Source: Chryseobacterium sp. CY350
GTDB lineage: Bacteria; Bacteroidota; Bacteroidia; Flavobacteriales; Weeksellaceae
Reading direction: 5' to 3'
Length of the DNA stretch: 64,000 nt
Assembly (NCBI RefSeq): GCF_027945075.1
Contig: NZ_CP116034.1
Location: 2,852,001-2,916,000 of the forward strand
Under the pieces are notes generated by a model, which had not been told where the DNA came from, ran no database searches, and saw only the letters and a program-made list of their open reading frames with translations. A program made the position numbers and the translations under genes. Position 1 is the stretch's first letter, and each line of letters starts with the position of its first letter. Positions 45,043 to 53,277 of the stretch are shown here, piece by piece.

Positions 45043-45399
45043 TTAACCAAGCTTTGGCGGTTGCCAAATGTCTTTTAAACTGTTTGAAATGTAAGGGTCA
45101 GAATAATGAAACTGTAAACTATTGTCAGTTTTGAAAATGGAATAATTAAAGAAAATCGTTTTTGATGCAAAATTTTCCACAAAATTGTGGCAGGTCATGC
45201 AGAAAGAGCAGCAATCGTCGTTACACGAAGTTTTTCCATCTTTTTTATCATGACTGCTATGATCTTTCTCGCAGCAACTGTTCTTTTTTGAATCTGTTTT
45301 GCAGCAATTTTCCTGTGAAGCCTGAGCATAAAAATTATCTTTAGGAACTAAAAATACTCCTAAGCAAAAGATAATAATTAAAATCTGAATGTACTTCAC
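45043..45399 (-). CDS. Small exported Cys/His-rich protein, putative metal binder
   Basis: 118 residues. An N-terminal hydrophobic signal (1-26) precedes a short region with three CC pairs (32-33, 42-43, 63-64), Cys59, CxxC at 67-70, and several His. The C-terminus ends DIWQPPKL-like text, seen in small proteins encoded next to metal TonB receptors. The start is GTG; no ATG is available in frame before the signal sequence. A -7 motif TAGATTTG ends 4 bases before it. The gene lies 20 bases after the lipoprotein gene and 65 before the receptor gene. I do not know a named family. Confidence 0.8.
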   Translation of the reverse strand: MKYIQILIIIFCLGVFLVPKDNFYAQASQENCCKTDSKKNSCCEKDHSSHDKKDGKTSCNDDCCSFCMTCHNFVENFASKTIFFNYSIFKTDNSLQFHYSDPYISNSLKDIWQPPKLG

Positions 45400-45403
45400 G
45401 GTG

Positions 45404-45411
45404 CAAATCTA
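45404..45411 (-). promoter_or_regulatory. -7-like element directly at the GTG start of the Cys-rich gene
   Basis: TAGATTTG on the minus strand ends 4 bases before GTG 45399. If used, the transcript would start at or very near the start codon (leaderless). Confidence 0.3.
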
Positions 45412-45419
45412 CAAAAAAA

Positions 45420-46064
45420 TTATAGTGCTTCACCAACTTTTTTGGCACAATCATGCCATGGTTCGCCATGAGCCGGATTCAGTTTTGGTTTTGGACCCGT
45501 ATTATTTGCTACCACTTGCGGCGCAGCAACTGGTTGTGGTGCTTGTTGTTGTATGTTTTGAGCAGTTTGCTGTGGTGCAGGTTTACTGTTTAAAGGCTGT
45601 CCTACAGGGATATCACATCGATGTCCCGGTTGACCATGAGGAGGATTCATTCCCGGAGCAGTTTTTACCTGCTTACCATTTTGGTCTACCACTATTTTTC
45701 CCGGACTTACTGCATTTGGATCGATCTGAACAGCATTGTTCCCGTTAACCGTAATATTTTGTGTTGCAGGATTTGTTGTGGGAGCTGCAGTTCCGCCGCC
45801 ATTTAATGGCTGACCAACGGGAATATCACAACGGTGTCCCGGTTGTCCGTGCGGAGGATTCATACCTGGCGCAGTTGGTACAGATGCAGAAGAGGAATTA
45901 GGAATTCCTGCCTGATTTAATAATGAAGGCTGTGCAGTATTATTTGTGATAGGCGAAGATTGTTGTACAGCGTTATCGTCTTTTATGTAGGTAGGTTTTT
46001 CATCTTTTTTGCATGATGCAAGTAAAAATCCTGAAACTATAATTCCTAAAAATAGATTTTTCAT
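45420..46064 (-). CDS. Lipoprotein with three NPxHGxPxHxC motifs
   Basis: 214 residues. Lipobox ends LLASC (Cys18). Most of the chain is Pro/Gln/Asn/Ala-rich and disordered. A 24-residue unit, NPPHGQPGHRCDIPVGQPLN with TAPGM before it, occurs at 65-88 and again at 135-159; a third, diverged copy (NPAHGEPWHDC...VGEAL) ends the protein at 193-214. The spacing N-P-x-H-G-x-P-x-H-x-C is invariant in all three. Two His and one Cys per unit suggest metal binding. No known domain is recognised. It heads the metal locus and has its own -7 element. Confidence 0.88.
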   Translation of the reverse strand: MKNLFLGIIVSGFLLASCKKDEKPTYIKDDNAVQQSSPITNNTAQPSLLNQAGIPNSSSASVPTAPGMNPPHGQPGHRCDIPVGQPLNGGGTAAPTTNPATQNITVNGNNAVQIDPNAVSPGKIVVDQNGKQVKTAPGMNPPHGQPGHRCDIPVGQPLNSKPAPQQTAQNIQQQAPQPVAAPQVVANNTGPKPKLNPAHGEPWHDCAKKVGEAL

Positions 46065-46083
46065 ATTAATTAAGCATAAAAAA

Positions 46084-46091
46084 CAAAATTA
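46084..46091 (-). promoter_or_regulatory. -7 element of the motif-lipoprotein gene
   Basis: TAATTTTG on the minus strand, 19 bases before ATG 46064. It overlaps the terminator hairpin of the preceding response-regulator gene. Confidence 0.45.
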
Positions 46092-46121
46092 GCAAAACAT
46101 TTTCAAATGCTTTGCTAATTT
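46086..46121 (-). terminator. Terminator of the response-regulator gene
   Basis: A 17-bp stem with one mismatch (46086-46102, 46105-46121) and a 2-base spacer; the minus strand continues into a T-rich tract. Confidence 0.75.
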
Positions 46122-46150
46122 GTATATTATGTGATGATTTTAACGTTCGT

Positions 46151-46837
46151 CTAGTTTTTAACCAGAAGTCTGAAACCTTCTCCGTGAACGTTAATGATTT
46201 CCAGCCCGTCATCATCTTTCAGTAATTTACGTAATTTTGCGATGTAAACATCCATACTTCTTGCTGTAAAATAATTCTCTTTTTTCCAGATTTTTCTTAA
46301 TGCTAAATCTCTAGGCATAAAGTCGTTTCTGTGAAGACAAAGCAATTTTAAAAGTTCGTTTTCTTTAGGTGAAAGCTTATATTCGTTATCACCAACTCTT
46401 AGCTGTCTAAGCATAGAATCAAAGAAGATATTGCTGATTTTAAATTGTTCCTGTTCCTCGTTTTCCAACGTAGAACTTCTCTGAAGAATCGCTTTGATTT
46501 TATATAAAAGTAATTCTGTATCAAATGGTTTTGTGATATAATCATCTGCTCCCAACTGATATCCTTTTAAGATATCTTCTCTCATATTTCTTGCAGTGAG
46601 AAATATAATCGGCGTATTTTTGTCTATCTTTTTTACATCTTCTGCTAAAGAGAAACCGTCTTTTTTCGGCATCATGACATCAAAAATACAGATGTCGAAT
46701 TCGTTTTCTGTAAATTCTTTAAGACCTTGCTCGCCATCGACTGCTAACGTTACTTCGAAGTTGTTGATAGAAAGATAGTCTTTCAAAACTGCCCCGAAAC
46801 TCTGATCGTCTTCTACTAATAATATTCTGTTACTCAT
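46151..46837 (-). CDS. rprY: OmpR-family response regulator, RprY-like
   Basis: 228 residues. Receiver domain with phospho-acceptor Asp53 (CIFDVMMPKKDG), acidic pair LVEDD at 7-11 and Lys in ITKPFD; winged-helix DNA-binding domain from about residue 125 (LSPKENELLKLLCLH, MDVYIAKLRKLL). The kinase gene lies 72 bases upstream on the same strand, so the two are one system. The signal is unknown; RprXY in Bacteroides is associated with tetracycline sensing and envelope stress. Confidence 0.93.
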   Translation of the reverse strand: MSNRILLVEDDQSFGAVLKDYLSINNFEVTLAVDGEQGLKEFTENEFDICIFDVMMPKKDGFSLAEDVKKIDKNTPIIFLTARNMREDILKGYQLGADDYITKPFDTELLLYKIKAILQRSSTLENEEQEQFKISNIFFDSMLRQLRVGDNEYKLSPKENELLKLLCLHRNDFMPRDLALRKIWKKENYFTARSMDVYIAKLRKLLKDDDGLEIINVHGEGFRLLVKN

Positions 46838-46909
46838 GTCTTTATCTTTTTGTTTGATTTAAAATTTATTTTGAATGATAATACGTATCATCTCTTTTTT
46901 TAGTTCTTG

Positions 46910-48457
46910 CTAAACCATCGGAAGTTTAATGATAAACGTGCTTCCTCTGTCTTTTTCTGAATCTACAATCACTTGACCCTTATGTAGTTCAATGATTTTT
47001 TTTACGTAGGAAAGCCCAAGTCCCTGTCCTTTTACGTTGTGAATATTTCCTGTTTCTTCACGGAAAAATTTCTCAAATATTCTGGTTTTGTTTTCGGTTT
47101 CCATTCCCATCCCTTTGTCGGAAATTTCAATCACGTACCAGTTGCCTTCATTTCTTGTTTTTACGCTGATTTCCGGTTCTTCCGGAGAATATTTATTTGC
47201 GTTATCCAAAAGGTTGACCAGCATATTCGAGATGTGAAATTCATCAATTTTAAAGTTGTATTTCTCCGCATTAAATTCCTGCCTCAATGTTCCGTTTCTC
47301 TGCGTGACAATCAGCCCAAATGATTCTGTTGTTTTTTTAATCAATTCTCTTACATTGGTGTCTTTCAGGAATAATTTAACCTCATTTCGTTCCAGTTTAG
47401 ACATATTTAGTACATTTTCTACCTGCTTTTTCATCCGCAGATTTTCCTGTTTAATTAAGCTAGAGTAGTACCTTACTTTCTCAGGATTTGTAGCAATCTT
47501 ATCGTTTGCAAGAGAATCTGTTGCTACAGAAATCGTTGCCAAAGGAGTTTTGAATTCATGAGACATATTATTGATAAAGTCAGTTTTGATCTCGGCGATT
47601 TTTTTCTGCCTCATCATATAATTGATCGAAATGATATAAATTCCAAGGATCGTTAATAAAGAAAGGAAAGTTCCTAAAAGCATCGGCCAGTTATTCATCG
47701 CAAGAGAATATTCTTTTTTCGGGAAAACCAATGCTAAAGTATACAGCGTTCTCTCTTTAGTGTCAGTAAATAATGGGTAAGAATACGTATTTCCTTCTTT
47801 CTTATCTTTAAAAATTTTATTGACGACGTTAGTCAATTTATTGTTTTTATCCATCACTCCGTAGCCAAAATTAGCAGAGATTCCTTTCATACTCAATTCT
47901 TTAGTAATGATAGAATCCAAAACTTTGTCGTCTACACGTTTTGCAATTGGTGTACCGTTCGCAATTACTTTTACAAATTCTTTCATCCCCCAATCACCAC
48001 TCTGAATGTCCTGATTGATCTCAGAAGTCAGTTGCTCTCTTCTCGATGTATCTTTTTTAATTTTATAAGCAGCCTCGTCAGTATATAAAGTAGTAAGACG
48101 TAAAGAATCACCTGTCTTATTGATCGGCAGCTGTTTTTGCTCGATAAGATTTTTCGAATAAACTATTGATCTTTGAGTTCCGGAATCTATTGTTTGCTGA
48201 ATCGTTGTAAGCGATGGCTGTTTGCTGTTTGCTTTAATATTATCGCGGAAGTTTTCATAATTTTCATTTAATATTTTATCTACTTCCAGTTCAGAAACGG
48301 TTTTCGTGGTGTTTTCAAGAGCAGTGTATACTTTATTCGAAAACTCCTGTTCCAGAGCTCCGTAATATCCTTTAAGCCAATAAAACTGCAGCGTGACGAA
48401 AACAATTAATGAAATCGTCATAAACACTGAGATTATCGGGATGAATTTGTTATTCAT
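46910..48457 (-). CDS. rprX: Sensor histidine kinase, RprX-like
   Basis: 515 residues from ATG 48457 (MNNKFIPIISVF); an in-frame ATG at 48544 would add 29 unusual residues before the first membrane helix. Two membrane segments (about 5-25 and 258-281) enclose a ~230-residue periplasmic sensor. The cytoplasmic part has the H-box NMSHEFKTPLATI with His300, then N, G1 (DKGMGME) and G2 (GQGLGLSYV) boxes. Partner of the downstream regulator. Confidence 0.93.
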   Translation of the reverse strand: MNNKFIPIISVFMTISLIVFVTLQFYWLKGYYGALEQEFSNKVYTALENTTKTVSELEVDKILNENYENFRDNIKANSKQPSLTTIQQTIDSGTQRSIVYSKNLIEQKQLPINKTGDSLRLTTLYTDEAAYKIKKDTSRREQLTSEINQDIQSGDWGMKEFVKVIANGTPIAKRVDDKVLDSIITKELSMKGISANFGYGVMDKNNKLTNVVNKIFKDKKEGNTYSYPLFTDTKERTLYTLALVFPKKEYSLAMNNWPMLLGTFLSLLTILGIYIISINYMMRQKKIAEIKTDFINNMSHEFKTPLATISVATDSLANDKIATNPEKVRYYSSLIKQENLRMKKQVENVLNMSKLERNEVKLFLKDTNVRELIKKTTESFGLIVTQRNGTLRQEFNAEKYNFKIDEFHISNMLVNLLDNANKYSPEEPEISVKTRNEGNWYVIEISDKGMGMETENKTRIFEKFFREETGNIHNVKGQGLGLSYVKKIIELHKGQVIVDSEKDRGSTFIIKLPMV

Positions 48458-48656
48458 TACATATAATAGTTTGCGATTATAAATGTTAAAATTAAATATT
48501 TTATGACCATATAAACAAAAAATACGCCATAAAATTGTGTTCATTTTCTTAAAAAGATGTTTTTTAACATTTTATTGGGAATTAATGGGGTTTTATGAGC
48601 AGATTTTGTATTATTTATATGTTTAATTTTTTTAATTTTAAATAAAAATATATTCA

Positions 48657-49142
48657 ATGAGTTCAGAAATTGTTTTTAATAAAGATTTTGATTCTAAAAG
48701 CATCTACGTAATGAAAGTTTATGATGCACAAGTTTCCGCAATTTGGGATTATTTCACCAAATCTGAATTGCTCGATCTGTGGTGGGCGCCAAAACCGTGG
48801 AAATGCGAAACTGAAAATCTCAACTTTGAAGAGGGTGGAATTTGGTTCTATTCAATGAATGGCCCAAGCGGAGAAAAAATGTATTCGCAGGTAAAATACG
48901 GTGAAATAAATGCTGGACGAAGTTTTGACGGAATCGATGCTTTCTGTGACGAAAACGGAAAAATAGATGAAACTTTCCCGCAAACCAAATGGCTTCTAGG
49001 ATTTACAGGTGTAGAAGAAGGAACAAAACTATCTGTTAACATGCATTTTCAAACTGAAGAAGACATGAAAAAGCAATTGGAAATGGGTTTTGAAGAAGGT
49101 TTTAAAACAGGACTAAATCAACTTGAAGAACTTTTGAAGTAG
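48657..49142 (+). CDS. SRPBCC / AHSA1-like protein
   Basis: 161 residues. AQVSAIWDYFTKSELLDLWWAPKPW at the N-terminus is the signature of AHSA1 (Hsp90-activator-like) proteins of the START-related fold, and FEEGFKTGLNQLEELL closes the long C-terminal helix. A hydrophobic ligand pocket is expected; the ligand is unknown. Single gene with its own terminator. Confidence 0.9.
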   Translation: MSSEIVFNKDFDSKSIYVMKVYDAQVSAIWDYFTKSELLDLWWAPKPWKCETENLNFEEGGIWFYSMNGPSGEKMYSQVKYGEINAGRSFDGIDAFCDENGKIDETFPQTKWLLGFTGVEEGTKLSVNMHFQTEEDMKKQLEMGFEEGFKTGLNQLEELLK

Positions 49143-49144
49143 TA

Positions 49145-49173
49145 AAAAAGGAAAGCGTTTTGCTTTCCTTTTT
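49145..49173. terminator. Bidirectional terminator between AHSA1 and the 113-aa protein gene
   Basis: A 12-bp perfect stem AAAAAGGAAAGC/GCTTTCCTTTTT (49145-49156, 49162-49173), 5-base loop. Confidence 0.92.
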
Positions 49174-49177
49174 ATTT

Positions 49178-49519
49178 TTAAATCAATTCTTCCTCCTGAA
49201 AATAATGAATAATCGCTTTTTTCATCAAAAGCTGCTGTTCATTAGGCTTAAGCTCGGGAAGTTTTTCCATTTCTTCAAAATGCGGATAACCGTCTTTGTC
49301 ATAATGCGAAAATTTAAAATATCCGAAAGGCTCCAGCAATCTGCAAACTGCAATGTGTAAAATATTCAGTTTGTCGTCTTTGGTGTATTTTTGTTGTCCG
49401 CTTCCTAATTCCTGTACACCAATTAAAAATAAAATAGTGTCGATCTGCGGATGTTTTTCTGTGTCGAAATTTATTTGAAAAAATTCTTCAACCTTAGCCC
49501 ATAATTCTGCTTCTGTCAT
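49178..49519 (-). CDS. Conserved hypothetical protein, 113 aa
   Basis: No signal peptide or membrane segment. The sequence is helical and acidic (EEFFQINFDTEKHPQIDTILFLIGVQELG, LLEPFGYFKFSHYDKDGYPHFE). I know similar small proteins from Flavobacteriia but no function. It ends 56 bases upstream of the S9 peptidase gene's far end on the same strand, so the peptidase gene follows it downstream. Confidence 0.8.
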   Translation of the reverse strand: MTEAELWAKVEEFFQINFDTEKHPQIDTILFLIGVQELGSGQQKYTKDDKLNILHIAVCRLLEPFGYFKFSHYDKDGYPHFEEMEKLPELKPNEQQLLMKKAIIHYFQEEELI

Positions 49520-49575
49520 CTTATAAGAATTTGTTTGTCTTTTTTAAATCAAGTAAAATCTAACCTGATTTTTCA

Positions 49576-51621
49576 TTAAATTTTATTTTCAAGTTTCATC
49601 AAAAACGCATATTCTAATGCGTCTTCTTTCAATGATTCAAATCTTCCGCTCGCTCCGCCGTGACCAGAGCTCATATCAGTTTTAAACAATAGAAGATTGT
49701 TGTCAGTTTTTATTTCACGCAACTTGGCAACCCATTTTGCTGGCTCCCAATATTGTACCTGAGAATCGTGAAAACCAGTTGTAATCAGCATATTCGGATA
49801 ATCTTTAGCTTCAACATTATCGTATGGCGAATAATCCTTCATATAATGATAATATTCCTCGTCGTTCGGATTTCCCCATTCATCATATTCTCCGGTTGTC
49901 AGAGGAATAGTTTCATCCAACATGGTCGTTACAACATCTACAAAGGGAACTTGCGCAACAATTCCGTTGAATAATTGTGGTTCGTAATTAACAACAGCTC
50001 CAACTAATAAACCTCCAGCGCTTCCACCCATTGCATACAAATGCTTTGATGAAGTATAATTTTCTTTAATTAAATATTTTCCGGCATCAATAAAATCGAA
50101 GAATGTATTCTTTTTAAACAACATTTTTCCATCTTCATACCATTCTCTTCCCAAATATTCTCCACCTCGGATGTGTGCAATTGCATAAATAAAACCTCGA
50201 TCTAAAATCGAAAGTCGCACATTAGAAAAACTTGCATCAACCGTGTGTCCGTAACTTCCGTAACCGTACAAAAGAACCGGAGTATCTGCCGATTTCGCCG
50301 TGTCTTTATGGTAAACTAAAGAAATTGGAATTTTCGATTCTCCATCTCTTGAGTCTGCCCAGATTCTTTCTGAAATATAATTTTCAGCGACAAATTTCCC
50401 GCCCAAAACTTCCTGTTGTTTCAGAAGTTTGGTAGTTTTGTCTTTCATGTTGAATTCGAAAGTTGAACTTGGAACCGTAAGAGAAGTGTAACCGTAACGC
50501 AAAATTTCGGTATTAAATTCTAAATTTAAACCAATGTAAGCGGTATAAGTTGGGTCTGAAAAAGGTAAATCATACGTTTCTCCGTTTTTCTCGTTAATGA
50601 TTTTTATCTGTAAAAGTCCTTCTTCTCTTTCTTCTAAAACGAGATAATCTTTGAAAATCTCAAAACCTTCTAGCAAAACTTCAGCACGATGCGGGATTAC
50701 ATCCACCCAGTTTTCCATTCCGCAATTTTCAATTTTTGTTTTTACAATTTTGAAATTTGTTGCGTCATCAGCGTTTGTGATAATATAAAATTCATCTTCG
50801 TAATGTTCTACAGAATATTCTAAATCATCAATTCTTGGCTGAATTACCTTCCATTCTGCAAAAACATTGTCAGACGGAATAAAATGATGCTCATCAGAAA
50901 TTGTACTCGAGCTTGCCAGAAAAATATATTCTAAAGATTTAGTTTTAAAAACCGTCACATCAAACGTTTCATCTTCTTCATGGAAAATTAAAATATCTTC
51001 AGAAGGATTTGTTCCCAGTTGATGTCTGAAAACCTGATAAGCACGCAGACTTTCGTCTTTTCTAATGTAAAAAACGTGCTTGTTGTCATTTGCCCAAACA
51101 GCTTTTCCGGTTGTGTTTTCTATTTTGTCTGAAAGAATTTCACCAGTTTTTAAATCTTTGAAGTTTAAACTGTAGATTCTCCTACCCACATTGTCCGCTG
51201 AAAAAGAAGCCAACTCATTATTCGGGCTTACAGCGACATTGGCAACTTCGAAAAATTCCTGACCTTCAGCAAGAATATTAACATCCAAAATAATCTCTTC
51301 AGGATGTTCCATGGTCTGAAATCTTCTGCAGAAAATAGGATATTCTTTTCCTTCTTCATAACGCACGATGTACCAGTATTCATTAAAAAAATAAGGCAGA
51401 GACTCATCATCTTTTTTATAGCGTGCTTTCATTTCCTCGTAAAGATCTTCCTGAAAAGCTTCCGTTTCTTTCATCATCGCTTCTTCGTAAGCATTTTCTT
51501 CTTCGAGATATTTGATGACTTCAGGATTTTCACGGTCATTCATCCAGAAATAGTTGTCAATTCTTTTGTCACCGTGAATTTCGAGTATGTTTTCTATTTT
51601 TTTTGCTTGTGGAGCTTTCAT
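49576..51621 (-). CDS. ptrB: S9-family oligopeptidase (protease II / prolyl oligopeptidase type)
   Basis: 681 residues from ATG 51621 (a TTG precedes it). No signal peptide, so probably cytosolic. N-terminal seven-bladed propeller (about 70-400), then an alpha/beta-hydrolase domain with Ser534 in GGSAGG, Asp619 in GFHDSQV and His654 in SGHGG. The end text SGHGGASGRF and RGGEYLGREWYEDG match oligopeptidase B, which cuts after basic residues. The basic-residue preference is inferred from family only. Confidence 0.93.
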   Translation of the reverse strand: MKAPQAKKIENILEIHGDKRIDNYFWMNDRENPEVIKYLEEENAYEEAMMKETEAFQEDLYEEMKARYKKDDESLPYFFNEYWYIVRYEEGKEYPIFCRRFQTMEHPEEIILDVNILAEGQEFFEVANVAVSPNNELASFSADNVGRRIYSLNFKDLKTGEILSDKIENTTGKAVWANDNKHVFYIRKDESLRAYQVFRHQLGTNPSEDILIFHEEDETFDVTVFKTKSLEYIFLASSSTISDEHHFIPSDNVFAEWKVIQPRIDDLEYSVEHYEDEFYIITNADDATNFKIVKTKIENCGMENWVDVIPHRAEVLLEGFEIFKDYLVLEEREEGLLQIKIINEKNGETYDLPFSDPTYTAYIGLNLEFNTEILRYGYTSLTVPSSTFEFNMKDKTTKLLKQQEVLGGKFVAENYISERIWADSRDGESKIPISLVYHKDTAKSADTPVLLYGYGSYGHTVDASFSNVRLSILDRGFIYAIAHIRGGEYLGREWYEDGKMLFKKNTFFDFIDAGKYLIKENYTSSKHLYAMGGSAGGLLVGAVVNYEPQLFNGIVAQVPFVDVVTTMLDETIPLTTGEYDEWGNPNDEEYYHYMKDYSPYDNVEAKDYPNMLITTGFHDSQVQYWEPAKWVAKLREIKTDNNLLLFKTDMSSGHGGASGRFESLKEDALEYAFLMKLENKI

Positions 51622-51716
51622 CAAGAATTTTAATTTTACAGTTGAATAAAATTTAGTGCAAAAAATATACTTTACTCTACTTTTTTATTCAGTATTAATT
51701 TTTGTTTAAATTTAAT

Positions 51717-51755
51717 TAAAAAAAAGCCATCTTTTCTTTGAACGAAAAGACGGCT
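51717..51755 (-). terminator. Terminator after the second HemD-like gene
   Basis: A 12-bp stem with one A-C mismatch (51725-51736, 51744-51755) and A8 to the left, a U-tract on the minus strand. Confidence 0.82.
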
Positions 51756-51777
51756 ATATGGTTTTAAGTTTAATAAA

Positions 51778-52518
51778 CTATTTGTGCAAACTTTTAATGT
51801 ATTTTTCTAGCGCCATCGTCATAGAAGGTGTTTCTTTCGTTGGTGCCATCAAATCTATTTTAAGGCCCGCTTCTTCAGCTGCTGCGGAAGTAGTTGGTCC
51901 AAAAACTCCGATTTTAGTGTCTTCCTGTTTGAAATCCGGGAAATTTTGCTGTAATGATTTAATTCCTTGAGGGCTGAAGAAAATCAACATATCGTAATCT
52001 TTAATATTGATATCTGTCAAATCGCTACAAACCGTTCTGTACATAATAGCTCTCGTCCACTGAATGTTTGCAGAATCCAGAGTTTTAGGAATATCCGGAC
52101 TTAGCACATCGGAAGATGGCAGCAAATACTTCTCAGAAGGGAATTTTTTAAACAGAGGCAAAAGGTCGGCAAAGTTTTTTTCTCCAAAGCTGATCTTTCT
52201 TTTTCTGTAAACGATATGCTTTTGAAGATAATTGGCGATTGCTTCAGACTGACAGATGTATCTCATAGTGTCAGGAACAGAAAACCGAAGCTCTTCTGCT
52301 AATCTGAAATAATGGTCAACCGCGTTTTTACTGGTGAAAATAATACCTGTATGCTGCGTTAAATCTATTTTCTGAGTTCTGAGTTCTTTGTTGTCAACCC
52401 CTGCAACGTGGATAAAAGGACGGAAATCAATCTTTATCTTTTCCTTTTTTGCAATTTCCAGATAGGGAGAAGACTCACTAGGCGCTGGTTGAGAAACCAA
52501 TATAGACTTTATTCTCAT
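51778..52518 (-). CDS. Second uroporphyrinogen-III synthase-like protein
   Basis: 246 residues with HemD-fold signatures: SILVSQPAP at the start, GIIFTSKNAVDHYF in domain 1 and LIFFSPQGIKSL with GPTTSAAAEEAG in domain 2. It differs strongly from HemD at 8980-9669 and lies with a DUF4271 membrane protein rather than with haem genes (13-base gap). Such a second paralogue next to a DUF4271 gene recurs in Bacteroidota; whether it is an active HemD is unknown. Confidence 0.85.
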   Translation of the reverse strand: MRIKSILVSQPAPSESSPYLEIAKKEKIKIDFRPFIHVAGVDNKELRTQKIDLTQHTGIIFTSKNAVDHYFRLAEELRFSVPDTMRYICQSEAIANYLQKHIVYRKRKISFGEKNFADLLPLFKKFPSEKYLLPSSDVLSPDIPKTLDSANIQWTRAIMYRTVCSDLTDINIKDYDMLIFFSPQGIKSLQQNFPDFKQEDTKIGVFGPTTSAAAEEAGLKIDLMAPTKETPSMTMALEKYIKSLHK

Positions 52519-52531
52519 CTTGTACTTTTTA

Positions 52532-53200
52532 TCAAATAAATAATAACTTCCAAAGCATCAGTAAAGGTGCTATTTGAAGCGTGCAAATATACAAAAATTT
52601 ATAATACCATTTTTGAGGTAATATGTTGTTCCTGTGAAATAAGTAGAAAAAAACCTTGAAAATAAATACAAACAGAAAAAAGTAAAAATAGTATAAAAAC
52701 GCTTTATTCCTATCAATGGGGAAATAATAGTGGGTAACGCATAGAATGATCACCAAAATAGAGAGGATGAAGTTGAATTTTGTGGAGGTAAAGTAGAAAA
52801 TAGTCCATTTTTTGCCGTCTCCTATACTTTGGTAGAATAAAAAGCCCAATGCTGTTCTTATAAAATAAAACAGCGAAACAACCGTTAAACAATATCCAAA
52901 CTTATTCATCTGATATCCGAAAAGCTGCAATTTTGCCGCATATTCCGGAACTACAGGAATATATTGAGAGATTAATACTGCTAAACTGAGCGTAATGACA
53001 CAGGACGTGATGATCCAGCTGGGCAGATTATTGCTGGAATCAAAATATTTCTGCAAAAGAAAATCTTTCAGATTGGCTTCTCTTTCTATAATATTCATCA
53101 TAAAAATGTAGAGGAAAAGACAGCCTGTTAATATAAAAATCACCCAGTCATTATTTTCGGGTATTCTTATTTGGTTTGTAAAATTCTGTGATATAGGCAA
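52532..53200 (-). CDS. DUF4271-family membrane protein
   Basis: About 222 residues with six predicted membrane helices (for example WVIFILTGCLFLYIFMM, IITSCVITLSLAVLI, FNFILSILVIILC). Start is uncertain: TTG 53218 overlaps a -7 element, so the next in-frame TTG at 53200 (LPISQNF) is preferred; no ATG exists before residue 40. Function is unknown. It is coupled to the HemD-like gene downstream by a 13-base gap and is divergent from the dolichol-phosphate-mannose-synthase-like gene. Confidence 0.8.
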   Translation of the reverse strand: MPISQNFTNQIRIPENNDWVIFILTGCLFLYIFMMNIIEREANLKDFLLQKYFDSSNNLPSWIITSCVITLSLAVLISQYIPVVPEYAAKLQLFGYQMNKFGYCLTVVSLFYFIRTALGFLFYQSIGDGKKWTIFYFTSTKFNFILSILVIILCVTHYYFPIDRNKAFLYYFYFFLFVFIFKVFFYLFHRNNILPQKWYYKFLYICTLQIAPLLMLWKLLFI

Positions 53201-53215
53201 CGGGAAATTTTTTTG

Positions 53216-53223
53216 CAAAATTA
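53216..53223 (-). promoter_or_regulatory. -7 element of the DUF4271 gene
   Basis: TAATTTTG on the minus strand. It overlaps the TTG at 53218, arguing for a downstream start. Confidence 0.35.
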
Positions 53224-53260
53224 TAGATTATTTTGTATAAAATAAAAAGCTTAAATAACT

Positions 53261-53268
53261 TATCTTTG
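53261..53268 (+). promoter_or_regulatory. -7 element of the polyprenol-phosphate glycosyltransferase gene
   Basis: TATCTTTG, 9 bases before ATG 53278. It lies within the longer reading frame that opens at TTG 53233, which argues for ATG 53278 as start. Confidence 0.5.
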
Positions 53269-53277
53269 CAAATTCAA

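Noticed and set aside
45389..45748. 119-codon plus-strand frame opposite the motif lipoprotein
   Set aside because: Its length comes from the repeated Pro/Gln-rich DNA on the other strand; the repeats make sense only in the lipoprotein frame.
45797..45872. CRISPR-like array from the repeated units of the lipoprotein gene
   Set aside because: Only two near-identical copies, in frame, 200 bases apart and translated; spacing is protein-driven.
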